Source: Streptomyces qinglanensis
GTDB lineage: Bacteria; Actinomycetota; Actinomycetes; Streptomycetales; Streptomycetaceae
NCBI RefSeq assembly: GCF_900111245.1
Contig: NZ_FOGO01000021.1
Span: 25,406-89,405, forward strand
Direction of reading: 5' to 3'
Length of the DNA: 64,000 nt
In this document: positions 43,044 to 51,587 of the stretch, piece after piece
Layout: each line of letters begins with the position of its first letter
How positions within the stretch are numbered: the first letter of the stretch is position 1
Notes under the pieces: model-generated
Seen by the model: only the letters and a program-made list of their open reading frames with translations
Database searches by the model: none
What the model was told of the DNA's origin: nothing
Translations under genes and position numbers: made by a program

Positions 43044-43151
43044 CGGGCACGCCGGAGGCGCTCAACCGACGAGCATGCCGGAGGCGCTCAACCGACCGGC
43101 ACGCCGGAGGCACCCCACCGACCGGCATGCCCGAGGCACTCAACCGACCGG
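43025..43151. repeat. 26-bp tandem repeat running through the TagF stop
   Basis: Units starting GCCGGAGGCG at 43025, 43051, 43077, then degenerate at 43103 and 43129 (about 4.8 copies). The first copy includes the PEALN-stop of the second TagF fusion, whose stop TGA became CGA in later copies. It reaches into the 3' end of the convergent GT2 gene. Confidence 0.95.
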
Positions 43152-44273
43152 CTGCCGGCCCCCGCCCCGCGGGGGCCGGCCGGCGCCGCCCGGACCGCGC
43201 AGCCAGCGCACCAGCGAGGCGCGGCCCGCGGGCGTGACCGGGCGCGAGGTCCGCTCGGGATCGGCGGCGATCTCGGCGCACAGGGCTGCCACCTCGCCCC
43301 GCCACGCCAGTTCCAGGGTGCGGCGGCGGCGCGGGTCGAGCCGTTCCAGCACCCCGTCGCCGTACGCCCCGATCAGCCGGGCGGCCCCGGTGCACACGGC
43401 CTGCCGCACCTCGTGGTCGAGGGCGGGGAAGTCCGCGCCGAAGAGCTGGAAGACCTCGACGTGGAAGTGCCGCTTGTGGAAGGCGTCCCGCAGCGGGCCG
43501 GGCGGCAGGAAGCGGCAGGCGGCCTCGAAGAGCCGCTCGGCGCAGTGCAGCCGGACCTCGGGCCCGGCCCGGTAGGTGATGTTGCTGGAGTCGGCCCGGC
43601 GGACGGCGAAGTAGTGCGGCTGGTCGGCCAGCACCGAGATCCGGGCCGCGCGCACGCACGCCTCCAGCACGAACGGCTGGTCGCTGAAGGCGGGCATCGA
43701 CTCGTCGTAGCGGATGCCGTGCTCCTCGACCAGGGTGCGGCGGAAGAGCTTGGTGTTGGACAGTGCCCACGGCAGCCCGTCGCCGACCAGCCGGATCACC
43801 GGCGTGGAGCGGCTGAACACACCGGTGGGGACGGTGCGTTCGCCGACCGGGACCATCTTGCACAGCAGCACGTCCGACCGGCAGTCGTCGGCCATGGCCA
43901 CCATGCGCTCCAGCGCCTCGGGGGCGAGGTGGTCGTCGGCGCCGAGGAAGAAGACGTAGCGGCCGCGCGCCCGCTCCAGGCCCTGGTTGCAGGGCGCGGC
44001 CGGGCCGCCGGAGTTGGTCCGGCGCACGGTGGTGAACAGGTCCGGGTGCTGCGCGGCGAAGCGGGCGATCTCCTCGGTGCTGCCGTCGGTGGAGCCGTCG
44101 TCGACGACGATCACCTCCATCCGCCGCGGCCCGATCGTCTGCTCGACGAGCGAGGAGAGGCAGCGGGTGAGGTAGGGCATGGTGTCGAAGGCGGCGACGA
44201 CGACGCTGACGTCGGGGCCGGCGGCCCCGTCCGGCCCGGCGGTGCCGGACGCCGCCCGGCTGTCCGTGCTCAT
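43140..44273 (-). CDS. GT2 family glycosyltransferase
   Basis: 377 residues, ATG at 44273 overlapping the upstream dehydrogenase stop (ATGA). GT-A fold: DVSVVVAAFDTMPYLTRCLSSL, EVIVVDDGSTDGS, the acceptor loop GGPAAPCNQGLERARGRYVFFLGADDHLAPE. Transfers a nucleotide-activated sugar, presumably in assembly of the same surface polymer as its neighbours. The C-terminal ~100 residues lack recognisable domains. Last gene of a leftward seven-gene group (53893 to 43140). Confidence 0.9.
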   Translation of the reverse strand: MSTDSRAASGTAGPDGAAGPDVSVVVAAFDTMPYLTRCLSSLVEQTIGPRRMEVIVVDDGSTDGSTEEIARFAAQHPDLFTTVRRTNSGGPAAPCNQGLERARGRYVFFLGADDHLAPEALERMVAMADDCRSDVLLCKMVPVGERTVPTGVFSRSTPVIRLVGDGLPWALSNTKLFRRTLVEEHGIRYDESMPAFSDQPFVLEACVRAARISVLADQPHYFAVRRADSSNITYRAGPEVRLHCAERLFEAACRFLPPGPLRDAFHKRHFHVEVFQLFGADFPALDHEVRQAVCTGAARLIGAYGDGVLERLDPRRRRTLELAWRGEVAALCAEIAADPERTSRPVTPAGRASLVRWLRGPGGAGRPPRGGGRQPVG

Positions 44274-45580
44274 ACCGCCACCGCCTCCCGGCCGCCGCCG
44301 TCCCCGACGACCACCCGCCGCACACCCGCCCACAGTGCCGGGTCGGTGACGCGGCGGCCGTCGACCAGGACGCGCACGCCGGGCAGCCGGTCGGCGGACA
44401 GCTCCCGGTAGGCGGCGTGGTCGGTCTGGACCACGGCCGCGGTCACCGGCTGCCCGGTGTGCGGGCGCAGCCCCATGTCGGCCAGCTCGTGCGGCGCGTA
44501 CAGCGGGTCGGACACGTACGGGCGCGCGCCCCGCTCGCGGAGCGCGGCCACCGTGGGGAAGACACCGGAGAAGGCGGTCTCCTTCACCCCGCCCCGGTAG
44601 GCCGCGCCGAGCACCAGCACGTCGGCGCCGCGCAGTTCGCCGTAGGCGTCGGCCAGCAGGTCGACGGCGTGCGCGGGCATGGCCTCGTTCGTCTCGCGCG
44701 CGGCGCGGACGACGGCCGCCTCCGGATCGTTCCACAGGTACATCCGCGGGTAGACCGGGATGCAGTGGCCCCCCACGGCGATGCCCGGGCGGTGGATGTG
44801 GCTGTAGGGCTGGGTGTTGCAGGCGTCGATGACGGCGTCGATGTCCACGCCGGACCGGTCGGCGAACCGCGCGAACTGGTTGGCCAGCGCGATGTTGACG
44901 TCCCGGTAGGTGGTCTCGGCGAGCTTGGCCAGCTCGGCGGCCTCTGCCGAGCCCAGGTCCCACACCCCGTTGGGCCGGGGCAGTTCCTCGCGGACGTCGA
45001 AGTCGAGCACCGACTCGTAGAACCGCACTCCGTCCTTGGCCGAGTGCGGGCCGATCCCGCCGACCAGCTTGGGGTAGCGGCGCAGGTCGGCGAAGACCCG
45101 GCCGGTGAAGACCCGCTCGGGGGAGAAGACCAGGGAGAAGTCCCGCTCGGGCAGCAGTCCCGAGTCCTGCGCCAGCAGCGGCGCGAACCGGTCGCGGGTG
45201 GTGCCCACCGGCAGCGTCGTCTCGTAGCTGACCAGCGTGCCGGGGCGCAGCCCGGCGGCGACGGCGCGGGTCGCGGCGTCCATCGCCCGGAAGTCGGGGG
45301 TACCGCGCTCGTCGACGAACAGCGGGACGACGAGCACGACGGCCTCCGCATCGGAGACGGCCGCCGCGGTGTCGGTCGTCGCGGCCAGCCGGCCCGCCTG
45401 CACCGCCTCGGCCAGCCCTTCCGCCAGCCCCTCCTCACCGGGGAACGGCACCGCCGCGTCGTTGACGCTCGCGACCACGCGCGCGTCGGTGTCCGCGCCC
45501 GTCACCTGATGTCCCTTGGCCGCGAACTGGACGGCCAGTGGCAGCCCGATCTTCCCGAGCGCCACCACGCAGATCCGCAT
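44270..45580 (-). CDS. Nucleotide-sugar 6-dehydrogenase (WbpA/WecC-type)
   Basis: 436 residues, ATG behind AAGGAGACGGGA. The Rossmann motif is VVALGKIGLPLAVQF (GxIGLP). The central SYETTLPVGTT and FSPERVFTGR are typical of the UDP-GlcNAc/ManNAc dehydrogenase branch. The catalytic Cys is C273 in GGHCIPVYP. It oxidises C6 of a UDP-sugar to a uronic acid using two NAD+. With the Gfo/Idh, DegT and acetyltransferase genes upstream it would supply UDP-GlcNAcA for the diacetamido-uronate pathway. It overlaps the preceding GT4 gene by 146 bp and the following GT2 gene by 4 bp. Confidence 0.9.
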   Translation of the reverse strand: MRICVVALGKIGLPLAVQFAAKGHQVTGADTDARVVASVNDAAVPFPGEEGLAEGLAEAVQAGRLAATTDTAAAVSDAEAVVLVVPLFVDERGTPDFRAMDAATRAVAAGLRPGTLVSYETTLPVGTTRDRFAPLLAQDSGLLPERDFSLVFSPERVFTGRVFADLRRYPKLVGGIGPHSAKDGVRFYESVLDFDVREELPRPNGVWDLGSAEAAELAKLAETTYRDVNIALANQFARFADRSGVDIDAVIDACNTQPYSHIHRPGIAVGGHCIPVYPRMYLWNDPEAAVVRAARETNEAMPAHAVDLLADAYGELRGADVLVLGAAYRGGVKETAFSGVFPTVAALRERGARPYVSDPLYAPHELADMGLRPHTGQPVTAAVVQTDHAAYRELSADRLPGVRVLVDGRRVTDPALWAGVRRVVVGDGGGREAVAV

Positions 45581-47369
45581 TCCCGTCTCCTTCCGGCTGC
45601 TCCTGATGGTCGGGTCGCTCCGGCGCCGCCTGGTGCAGCAGCCGGGCGTAGATCCGGTCGAGCGTGCGGGCCTGGGCCTCCCAGGTCCACTGCTCCAGCA
45701 GGCCCGGACGCTCGTAGGCCGCCCGGTAGCGCTCCGGAGCGGCGAGCACCGCGCGCACGGCGCGGACGTAGTCGGCGGTGTCCTCCGCGCGGAAGACCTC
45801 GCCCTGGCCGGTCTCCCGGGTGGTGGCGGCCATCGTCCTGACGTCGCTGACCACCAGCGGCAGCCGGGCGTGCGCGTACTCGAAGAACTTGGTGATCAGC
45901 GCGATCTCGTGGTTCGTCCAGTGGTGCAGCGGGATCGCGCCCGCGTCCGCCTCCGCGAGGAAGGGGACGACCTGCCGGTAGGGCACGTACGGCAGGACGT
46001 GCAGCCGTTCGGCGGCCCCCAGCTCCGCCGCTCGCGCGCGCAGTTCGCGCAGGTATCCGGCGGAGGGCCGGGGCACGACCAGCGCCGTGTGCACCTCGGG
46101 CAGTTCGGCCAGCGCCTCCACCATCGTGCCCAGCCCGCGCTGCGGGGCTGCCGCGCCGCTGTAGACGACCAGCGGGGTCCCGGTGCCGATGCCGCAGAGC
46201 GCACGCAGGCTCGGCACGCCGTCCCCGCCGTCCCCGCCGTCCCCGGCGTCCCTGCCGTCCGTGCCGTCCCCGGCATCCCTGCCGTCCCTGCCGTCCGTGC
46301 CGTCGGGCGACCCGGTCCCGGTGCCGGAGGGCGCCGGGCTTCCCGGCCCGGGGCGGCCTGCGGCGGCACTCGCGGGGGCGCCTGTGTCGGTGGTGGCGGC
46401 GGTGCCGGTGGCGGCGGCGTGCGCCTCCGGCGCGTTGAGGACGACGGCCGGTTCCTCGGCGAGCCCGTGCGCCTCGCGCAGCAGCGCGGCCAGGGTGCCG
46501 GAGACGGTGACGGCGGCGTCCGCGCAGGGCGCGTACTCGCGCTCGTGCGCCAGATGGGCCGGCAGCCACCGCACGTCGTGCTGCCAGGGCCGGACACCGG
46601 GCAGGTACTCGTGCGCGTCCCACACCAGCTTCACCGCCCGCCCGGCCGCCGCCGCCCGGACCTTGGCGCGGGCACCCACCCCCAGCATCCGGAAGTCGTG
46701 GGCGTGGATCAGGTCGGGCCGCAGCTCGTCCACGGTCCGCCCGTAGGCGAGTTCGAAGTCGTAGAGGGCGGGCCACAGCCGCCGCCAGCAGCGCTCCTCG
46801 AGGGCGCGCCGCCACACGGCCACAGCCGCCCGGTCCAGCGGGCTGCCGGTGCCGCGCAGCGCGGTCCCCCGGTCGAGCTGGCGGGTGCGGAAGCCCACCC
46901 AGCGCTGGGCGAGCCGGGCGGCGGCCCGCGGACCGGCCAGCCGCGCCGCGGCGTACACCGCCGACCGCCGGTCGGCGGCCAGCGCGGCGCGGCGGGTGCG
47001 CAGTTCGTCACGCCACGCCTTGACGCGCTGCGCGCGGTAGGGCGCGGTGGCCGGCCCGTAGGCCAGCGGCCGGGTCAGCAGGGGGCGCCGGGCGGCGCGC
47101 GGCGGGCGGGCGAGCGGGGTCGGCACGGGCAGCAGCCGCACCTGCGCCCCGCCCAGCCGCCAGGACGCGGGCCGCCCGTCGGGGGAGCGGCCCAGCAGCA
47201 CCACCTCCCACCCGGCAGCGGCGGCCGACCGGGCGGTCTTCTGCACCCGGGAGTCGCCCTCCACCCCGTTGCAGACCAGCATCACGATCCGGCCCCGCCG
47301 CCCGGTGGGCGCGGACCGCTGCTCCGCGCCCGGTGTGCCGTCCGTGCCGGCTCCGCTGTCGAACTCCAC
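45435..47369 (-). CDS. GT4 family glycosyltransferase
   Basis: 644 residues from a GTG at 47369 behind AAGGGGA. GT-B fold: N-terminal domain with GDSRVQKTARSAAAAGWEVVLLGRSP, HAHDFRMLGVG and WDAHEYLPG; C-terminal domain with VVYSGAAAPQRGLGTMVEALAEL and FFEYAHARLPLVVSDVRTM (nucleotide-sugar site). Between them lies a 60-residue low-complexity loop of GTDGRDGRDAGDG-type repeats encoded by a 9-15 bp repeating pattern at about 46215-46310. The final ~50 residues are Arg/Gly-rich and are read from within the dehydrogenase gene in another frame, so they are unlikely to be functional. Probably transfers a hexose in surface polymer synthesis. Confidence 0.85.
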   Translation of the reverse strand: MEFDSGAGTDGTPGAEQRSAPTGRRGRIVMLVCNGVEGDSRVQKTARSAAAAGWEVVLLGRSPDGRPASWRLGGAQVRLLPVPTPLARPPRAARRPLLTRPLAYGPATAPYRAQRVKAWRDELRTRRAALAADRRSAVYAAARLAGPRAAARLAQRWVGFRTRQLDRGTALRGTGSPLDRAAVAVWRRALEERCWRRLWPALYDFELAYGRTVDELRPDLIHAHDFRMLGVGARAKVRAAAAGRAVKLVWDAHEYLPGVRPWQHDVRWLPAHLAHEREYAPCADAAVTVSGTLAALLREAHGLAEEPAVVLNAPEAHAAATGTAATTDTGAPASAAAGRPGPGSPAPSGTGTGSPDGTDGRDGRDAGDGTDGRDAGDGGDGGDGVPSLRALCGIGTGTPLVVYSGAAAPQRGLGTMVEALAELPEVHTALVVPRPSAGYLRELRARAAELGAAERLHVLPYVPYRQVVPFLAEADAGAIPLHHWTNHEIALITKFFEYAHARLPLVVSDVRTMAATTRETGQGEVFRAEDTADYVRAVRAVLAAPERYRAAYERPGLLEQWTWEAQARTLDRIYARLLHQAAPERPDHQEQPEGDGNADLRGGAREDRAATGRPVRGQGTSGDGRGHRRARGRERQRRGGAVPR

Positions 47370-47439
47370 GGGTGTCCCCTTCTGTTGTCGGCCGTCTGTT
47401 GCCGGCCGTCGCGCGCCGCCGAGGAAGGCGGCGCGGCGC

Positions 47440-50226
47440 TCAGCGCAGGAAGCCGTCCAGTACGTCCGCCGTGTAGGTGCCGTCGTGGTAGGTGCGGACG
47501 TACTCCGCCGACTCCTGCGCGGTGCGCCGGGCGAAGTCCCGGTCCTCCAGCAGCGACTCGACCGCGCCGCGCAGGGTGGCGGGGGTGGCGTTGACGATCG
47601 GGGGCCGGATGCCGACCGACCGGTGCAGCCGCTCGTCCAGGAAGGCGATGACGGGCCGGCCCGCGGCCATCCCCTCGCAGGCGAAGGTGCCGTAGGTGCC
47701 CACGGCGAACTGGTCGACGACCACGTCCGCGCCCTTGACCAGCTCCTGCACCTCGCTCCAGGGCGCCCCGGTGAGCATCCGGAACTCGATCAGCCCGCGC
47801 CGGTCCATCTCCTCCAGCACCGGCACCACCTTCTCGGTGCCCTTCGTCCACCGCTTGGAGGGCGCGTGCACGACCACGGGCCGGGAGCGCTCCATGGCGG
47901 GCCGCTCGCTCGCCCAGCTCCCGGTGTCGACCACCAGCGGCGCCCAGCGGGCCCCGGGCAGCTCCTCCAGCAGGTCGGGGGTGGTCACGAACTGGGGCAG
48001 TCCGCTCTGCGCCGCCGCCCGCCGGTTGCGGGCGCTCTTCCGCGTCAGGGCCTTGAGGACGGCCTCGTCGGCCGCGTGGAAGAGGGAGTGCTCATAACGG
48101 CTCATGTGCCGCTGGGGGTCGCGCACGTCGCTGCCGTGCGCCAGCAGGGCGACCTTGATCCCGGCGGCGGACAGCGAGGGCAGGTCGTCCTGGATGTGGC
48201 CGCCGTTGAGCCGGCCCAGCGCCGGGGTGAAGGAGTCGGCCAGGTAGTGCGTGTAGGAGCCCAGCACCCGGTGGGCCCGCTCCAGTTGGAAGCCCAGGTC
48301 GCCGGTGCGCTCGCCGATCGCGTAGATGTCGGCCGGATAGATGACGCTCTGGTCGTGGGTGTGCATCACGACCTCGGCCGACAGGTCCTGGCGGCGCTCG
48401 CACAGGGCCCGCGCGAATCCGGCGAGCTGACCGGCCGAGTTGGCGCAGCCCAGACCGAGCCGTACCGGGGTGCTGCCCAGCGACCGCCACGCGGACGGCG
48501 CCGCGCCGGGCTGCGCCGGTTCCGGGGACGCGGCACGGCCCGAGGCGCCCAGTCCGGGCTGCTCGGTGGCGGACCACGGCACGCCGCGGGGCGCCAGGCG
48601 GGCCGCGGCGGCCGGGCCCGCGAGCTGCTCGTAGAGGTCCAGCAGTCCCGCCGACTGCTGCTCCCAGGACAGTTCCCGCAGCAGCGGTCCGGTGATCCGG
48701 GCGGCCAGCGTGCTCCGCTTGGCGAGACCGCGCTGCACGGCTGCCACGAAGGAGCGGACGTCCTCGGTGGCGAACACCTCGCCGACGCCGGTGCGTTCGA
48801 CGAAGTTGCGCAGCGTGCGCACCCCGCTGGTGACCATCGGCAGTCCGGCGTGCAGGTACTCGGCCGCCTTGGTGGGCAGCGAGATCTCGCAGTTGGGCAC
48901 GTGCCGGAAGCAGACCAGTCCGAGGTCGGCGGAGGAGAGGTAGTCGGGCACCTGCTCCTGCGGCACGTAGGGCACCACGTGCACCCGCTGCCGGACGCCC
49001 AGTTCCTCGGCGCGGGCCAGCAGCCCCTGGAGCGTCGCGTTCTCCTTGCCCGCGACCAGCGCCAGATGGGCGTGCGGCAGCTCCGCCAGGCCCTCCACCG
49101 CGGTGTCCAGTCCGCGCTCGGGGCCGATCCATCCGGCGTAGACGAGCAGCGGCACGTCGGGGCTCAGTCCGCACACGTCCCGGACGCGGACGCACTCGCC
49201 CGCCGTGGCGCTGACGGTCTCGCGGACCGGCGCATTGGCGACGACCAGCGGCTCGGTGGGCAGCGAGTACGCCTCGCGCAGGATGCCGGCCAGTTCCTCG
49301 GAGACGGTGACGACCGCGTCGGCCCGGCCGATGAACTCCTCCTCCACCCCGGGGAAGGCGGCGGCGCGCACCGCGTCCGGCCACTCGACGCCGCGGACGT
49401 ACTCGTGCGCGTCGTACAGCCAGCGGGTGGGCACGCCGCGGGCCCGCAGCCGGGCGGCGCTGCGCGCACCCACGGCGATCATCAGATGGTCGTTGGCGTG
49501 GATGACGTCCGGTTCCAGCTCCTCGACGACCGGGCCGAATGCCAGGTCGATGTCGAGCAGTTCGGGCCAGTCGGTGCGCCAGTCGCCGGTGGGCCGCGTC
49601 GCACCCGCGACCCGTCGGCACTCCCACCGGTAGGCGCGGCCGCGGCCCCGGTGCGCGTACCGGCGGGCCCGCACCCATCCGCGGAGCGCCTCCCGGGCCA
49701 GTTGCCGGGCGAGCGCGGCGGACCGCGGCTCCTGGGGGGCCGGCCGCTCGCGTGCGGGGCCGGCGAGCCAGCCGACGCGTGCCGTCTGCTCGCGCACCCA
49801 GGCCGCGTGCGCGGCCCGGGCCCGCACCCAGGCGGCGTCGTCGGGCAGTCCGAACTGGGTGAGCCGGCTGCGCACCCCGGGGCGGCGGCGTTCGGCGGCG
49901 ACCACGGCCCGCACATGCGCCGAGACCGGCACCTTGATGACGCGGACCGGGCCGAGCACCGACTCCTCGCGCCGCCGGGAGGGGCTGCGCCCCACCAGCG
50001 TCACGTCCCAGCCCGCCCGGGCCGCGGCGATCGCGGTCTTCTGCACCCGCGAGTCCCCGGCGATCGTGTTGCCGACGACGACGGCCAGCCGCGGCCGCCC
50101 CCGGGGGCGCTCCTCACCCTGCCGCGCGGCGCTCCCGGCCATCCGCCCGGCGGCCGCGTCGGGGGCCTCGGGGGCGTTGCTGCCGCGCGCCGTCCGGCGC
50201 CGGATGCTGCGGTGCGTGTGCCTCAT
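47440..50226 (-). CDS. Double GT-B glycosyltransferase (GT4 fused to a second GT module)
   Basis: 928 residues. Residues 40-~560 are a GT4 enzyme closely related in layout to the neighbouring gene (GDSRVQKTAIAAARAGWDVTLVGRSP, HANDHLMIAVGAR, YDAHEYVRGVEWPD, PTKAAEYLHAGLPMVTSGVRT). From about 585 to the end is a second glycosyltransferase-like module: LGLGCANSAGQLAGFARAL, LAHGSDVRDP, HAPSKRWTKGTEKVVPVLEE, VKGADVVVDQFAVGTYGTFACEGMAAGRPVIAF. Two catalytic modules suggest alternating addition of two sugars. Its first codons overlap the Gfo/Idh stop by 4 bp. Confidence 0.85.
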   Translation of the reverse strand: MRHTHRSIRRRTARGSNAPEAPDAAAGRMAGSAARQGEERPRGRPRLAVVVGNTIAGDSRVQKTAIAAARAGWDVTLVGRSPSRRREESVLGPVRVIKVPVSAHVRAVVAAERRRPGVRSRLTQFGLPDDAAWVRARAAHAAWVREQTARVGWLAGPARERPAPQEPRSAALARQLAREALRGWVRARRYAHRGRGRAYRWECRRVAGATRPTGDWRTDWPELLDIDLAFGPVVEELEPDVIHANDHLMIAVGARSAARLRARGVPTRWLYDAHEYVRGVEWPDAVRAAAFPGVEEEFIGRADAVVTVSEELAGILREAYSLPTEPLVVANAPVRETVSATAGECVRVRDVCGLSPDVPLLVYAGWIGPERGLDTAVEGLAELPHAHLALVAGKENATLQGLLARAEELGVRQRVHVVPYVPQEQVPDYLSSADLGLVCFRHVPNCEISLPTKAAEYLHAGLPMVTSGVRTLRNFVERTGVGEVFATEDVRSFVAAVQRGLAKRSTLAARITGPLLRELSWEQQSAGLLDLYEQLAGPAAAARLAPRGVPWSATEQPGLGASGRAASPEPAQPGAAPSAWRSLGSTPVRLGLGCANSAGQLAGFARALCERRQDLSAEVVMHTHDQSVIYPADIYAIGERTGDLGFQLERAHRVLGSYTHYLADSFTPALGRLNGGHIQDDLPSLSAAGIKVALLAHGSDVRDPQRHMSRYEHSLFHAADEAVLKALTRKSARNRRAAAQSGLPQFVTTPDLLEELPGARWAPLVVDTGSWASERPAMERSRPVVVHAPSKRWTKGTEKVVPVLEEMDRRGLIEFRMLTGAPWSEVQELVKGADVVVDQFAVGTYGTFACEGMAAGRPVIAFLDERLHRSVGIRPPIVNATPATLRGAVESLLEDRDFARRTAQESAEYVRTYHDGTYTADVLDGFLR

Positions 50227-51587
50227 GCCGTGTGCTCCGCGTTGATGGGGGCCGTCGGATCGTGCGGGATCGTCGGATCGTGGAGGACCACCGGGTCGTG
50301 GACGGCCGCGTCGTGGGGTGCCGGTCCGCCCGGGTCCGGCGCCGCGGTGGCCGTTCCGACGGGAGAGGCCACCACGAGGGGGTCGAGGGGCCCGGCCGCG
50401 TCTCCCCCGGCCGGGGGCGCGCCGCCCCGTACCCGGCCTGCCTCGCGCGCCGACTGCAGCACGGCCGCCGACACCTCCACCGTCCGCAGCCCGTCGCGGG
50501 CCGTGACGATGCCGCTGCCCTCACCGGTGCCCTCGCGCACCGCGTCGCGGAACCGCTCGTGCTCGACGAGCAGCGGCTCGCGCTTGGGGAACGCGTAGCG
50601 GACCGCGTCGCCCTCGGCCACCCCGCGGAAGGCGCGCAGGGCCTCCCACTCGGTGGCCACCGCGCCGTTGGCGTGGAACGTCAGATCGGCGGTGAGGGTG
50701 TCCGCGACGAAGCAGCCCCGCTCGCCCGTGACGGCGGTGAAGCGCTCCTTGAGCGGGCTGAGCCAGTTCACCAGGTGGCTGACCATGGTGCCGCCGGTCA
50801 GCGAGCCGACGACGGCGACCATGTCCTCGTGCTCGCGGCCGCTCTTGGAGACGGTGCGGGCCGAGAGCGAGGCGTAGCCCTGCCCGGTGATCCAGCTCGT
50901 CAGATCGATGTCGTGGGTGGCCAGGTCCTTGACCACGCCCACGTCGGCGATGCGGTGCGGGAAGGGCCCCTGCCGCCGGGTGACGACCTGGAAGAGGTCC
51001 CCCAGCTCCCCTGCCTCCAGGCGGGTGCGCAGTTGCTGGAGCGCGGGGTTGAACCGTTCCACGTGCCCCACCCCGGCGACCAGGCCGCGCTCCTCGAAGG
51101 CGTGCACCAGCCGCCGTGCGGCCTCCGGCGTGTGCGCCAGCGGCTTCTCCAGCAGCGCGCACACGTCGTGCGCGGCGAGTTGCAGGCCGACCTCCTCGTG
51201 CAGCGCGGTCGGGCAGGCGACGACCGCGTAGTCGACGCCCAGCGCCAGCAGGTCGGCCACTTCGCGCAGCACCGGCACGCCGGGCGGCAGGGGCCCGCCG
51301 GTGTGCGGGGCTCCGGCCGGGTCGACGACGCCGACGAACTCCACGCCGTCCAGCGCGGAGAGGATCCGCGCGTGGTTGCGGCCCATCACACCCAGTCCGA
51401 CGAGTCCGGCGCGCAGCCGCCGCCGGGGACCGCACCCGGTGTGCTGCTCCTCGGGCGCGGCAGCGGCGGCCGCCCCAGGGCCTGACCCGGTGTGGGACGC
51501 GCGGGCCGTCCTGGGCTCGTTGGCCGCGGGTGCCACGGGTGCGGCGGCCGCGGTCGGCGCCGCCGAGGCCGCCCTCGCCGCCGTCAC
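50223..51587 (-). CDS. Gfo/Idh/MocA oxidoreductase (WbpB/WlbA-type)
   Basis: 454 residues from a GTG overlapping the aminotransferase stop (GTGA). About 75 Ala/Pro-rich residues precede the Rossmann fold, which starts LRAGLVGLGVMGRNHARIL. The EKPLAHT segment contains the catalytic Lys, followed by GVGHVERFNPAL and DLATHDIDL, as in UDP-GlcNAcA 3-dehydrogenases that act with a DegT aminotransferase. The C-terminal ~70 residues are again low-complexity with HDPT-type repeats. Predicted step: oxidation of C3 of UDP-GlcNAcA to the 3-keto sugar. Confidence 0.88.
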   Translation of the reverse strand: MTAARAASAAPTAAAAPVAPAANEPRTARASHTGSGPGAAAAAAPEEQHTGCGPRRRLRAGLVGLGVMGRNHARILSALDGVEFVGVVDPAGAPHTGGPLPPGVPVLREVADLLALGVDYAVVACPTALHEEVGLQLAAHDVCALLEKPLAHTPEAARRLVHAFEERGLVAGVGHVERFNPALQQLRTRLEAGELGDLFQVVTRRQGPFPHRIADVGVVKDLATHDIDLTSWITGQGYASLSARTVSKSGREHEDMVAVVGSLTGGTMVSHLVNWLSPLKERFTAVTGERGCFVADTLTADLTFHANGAVATEWEALRAFRGVAEGDAVRYAFPKREPLLVEHERFRDAVREGTGEGSGIVTARDGLRTVEVSAAVLQSAREAGRVRGGAPPAGGDAAGPLDPLVVASPVGTATAAPDPGGPAPHDAAVHDPVVLHDPTIPHDPTAPINAEHTA

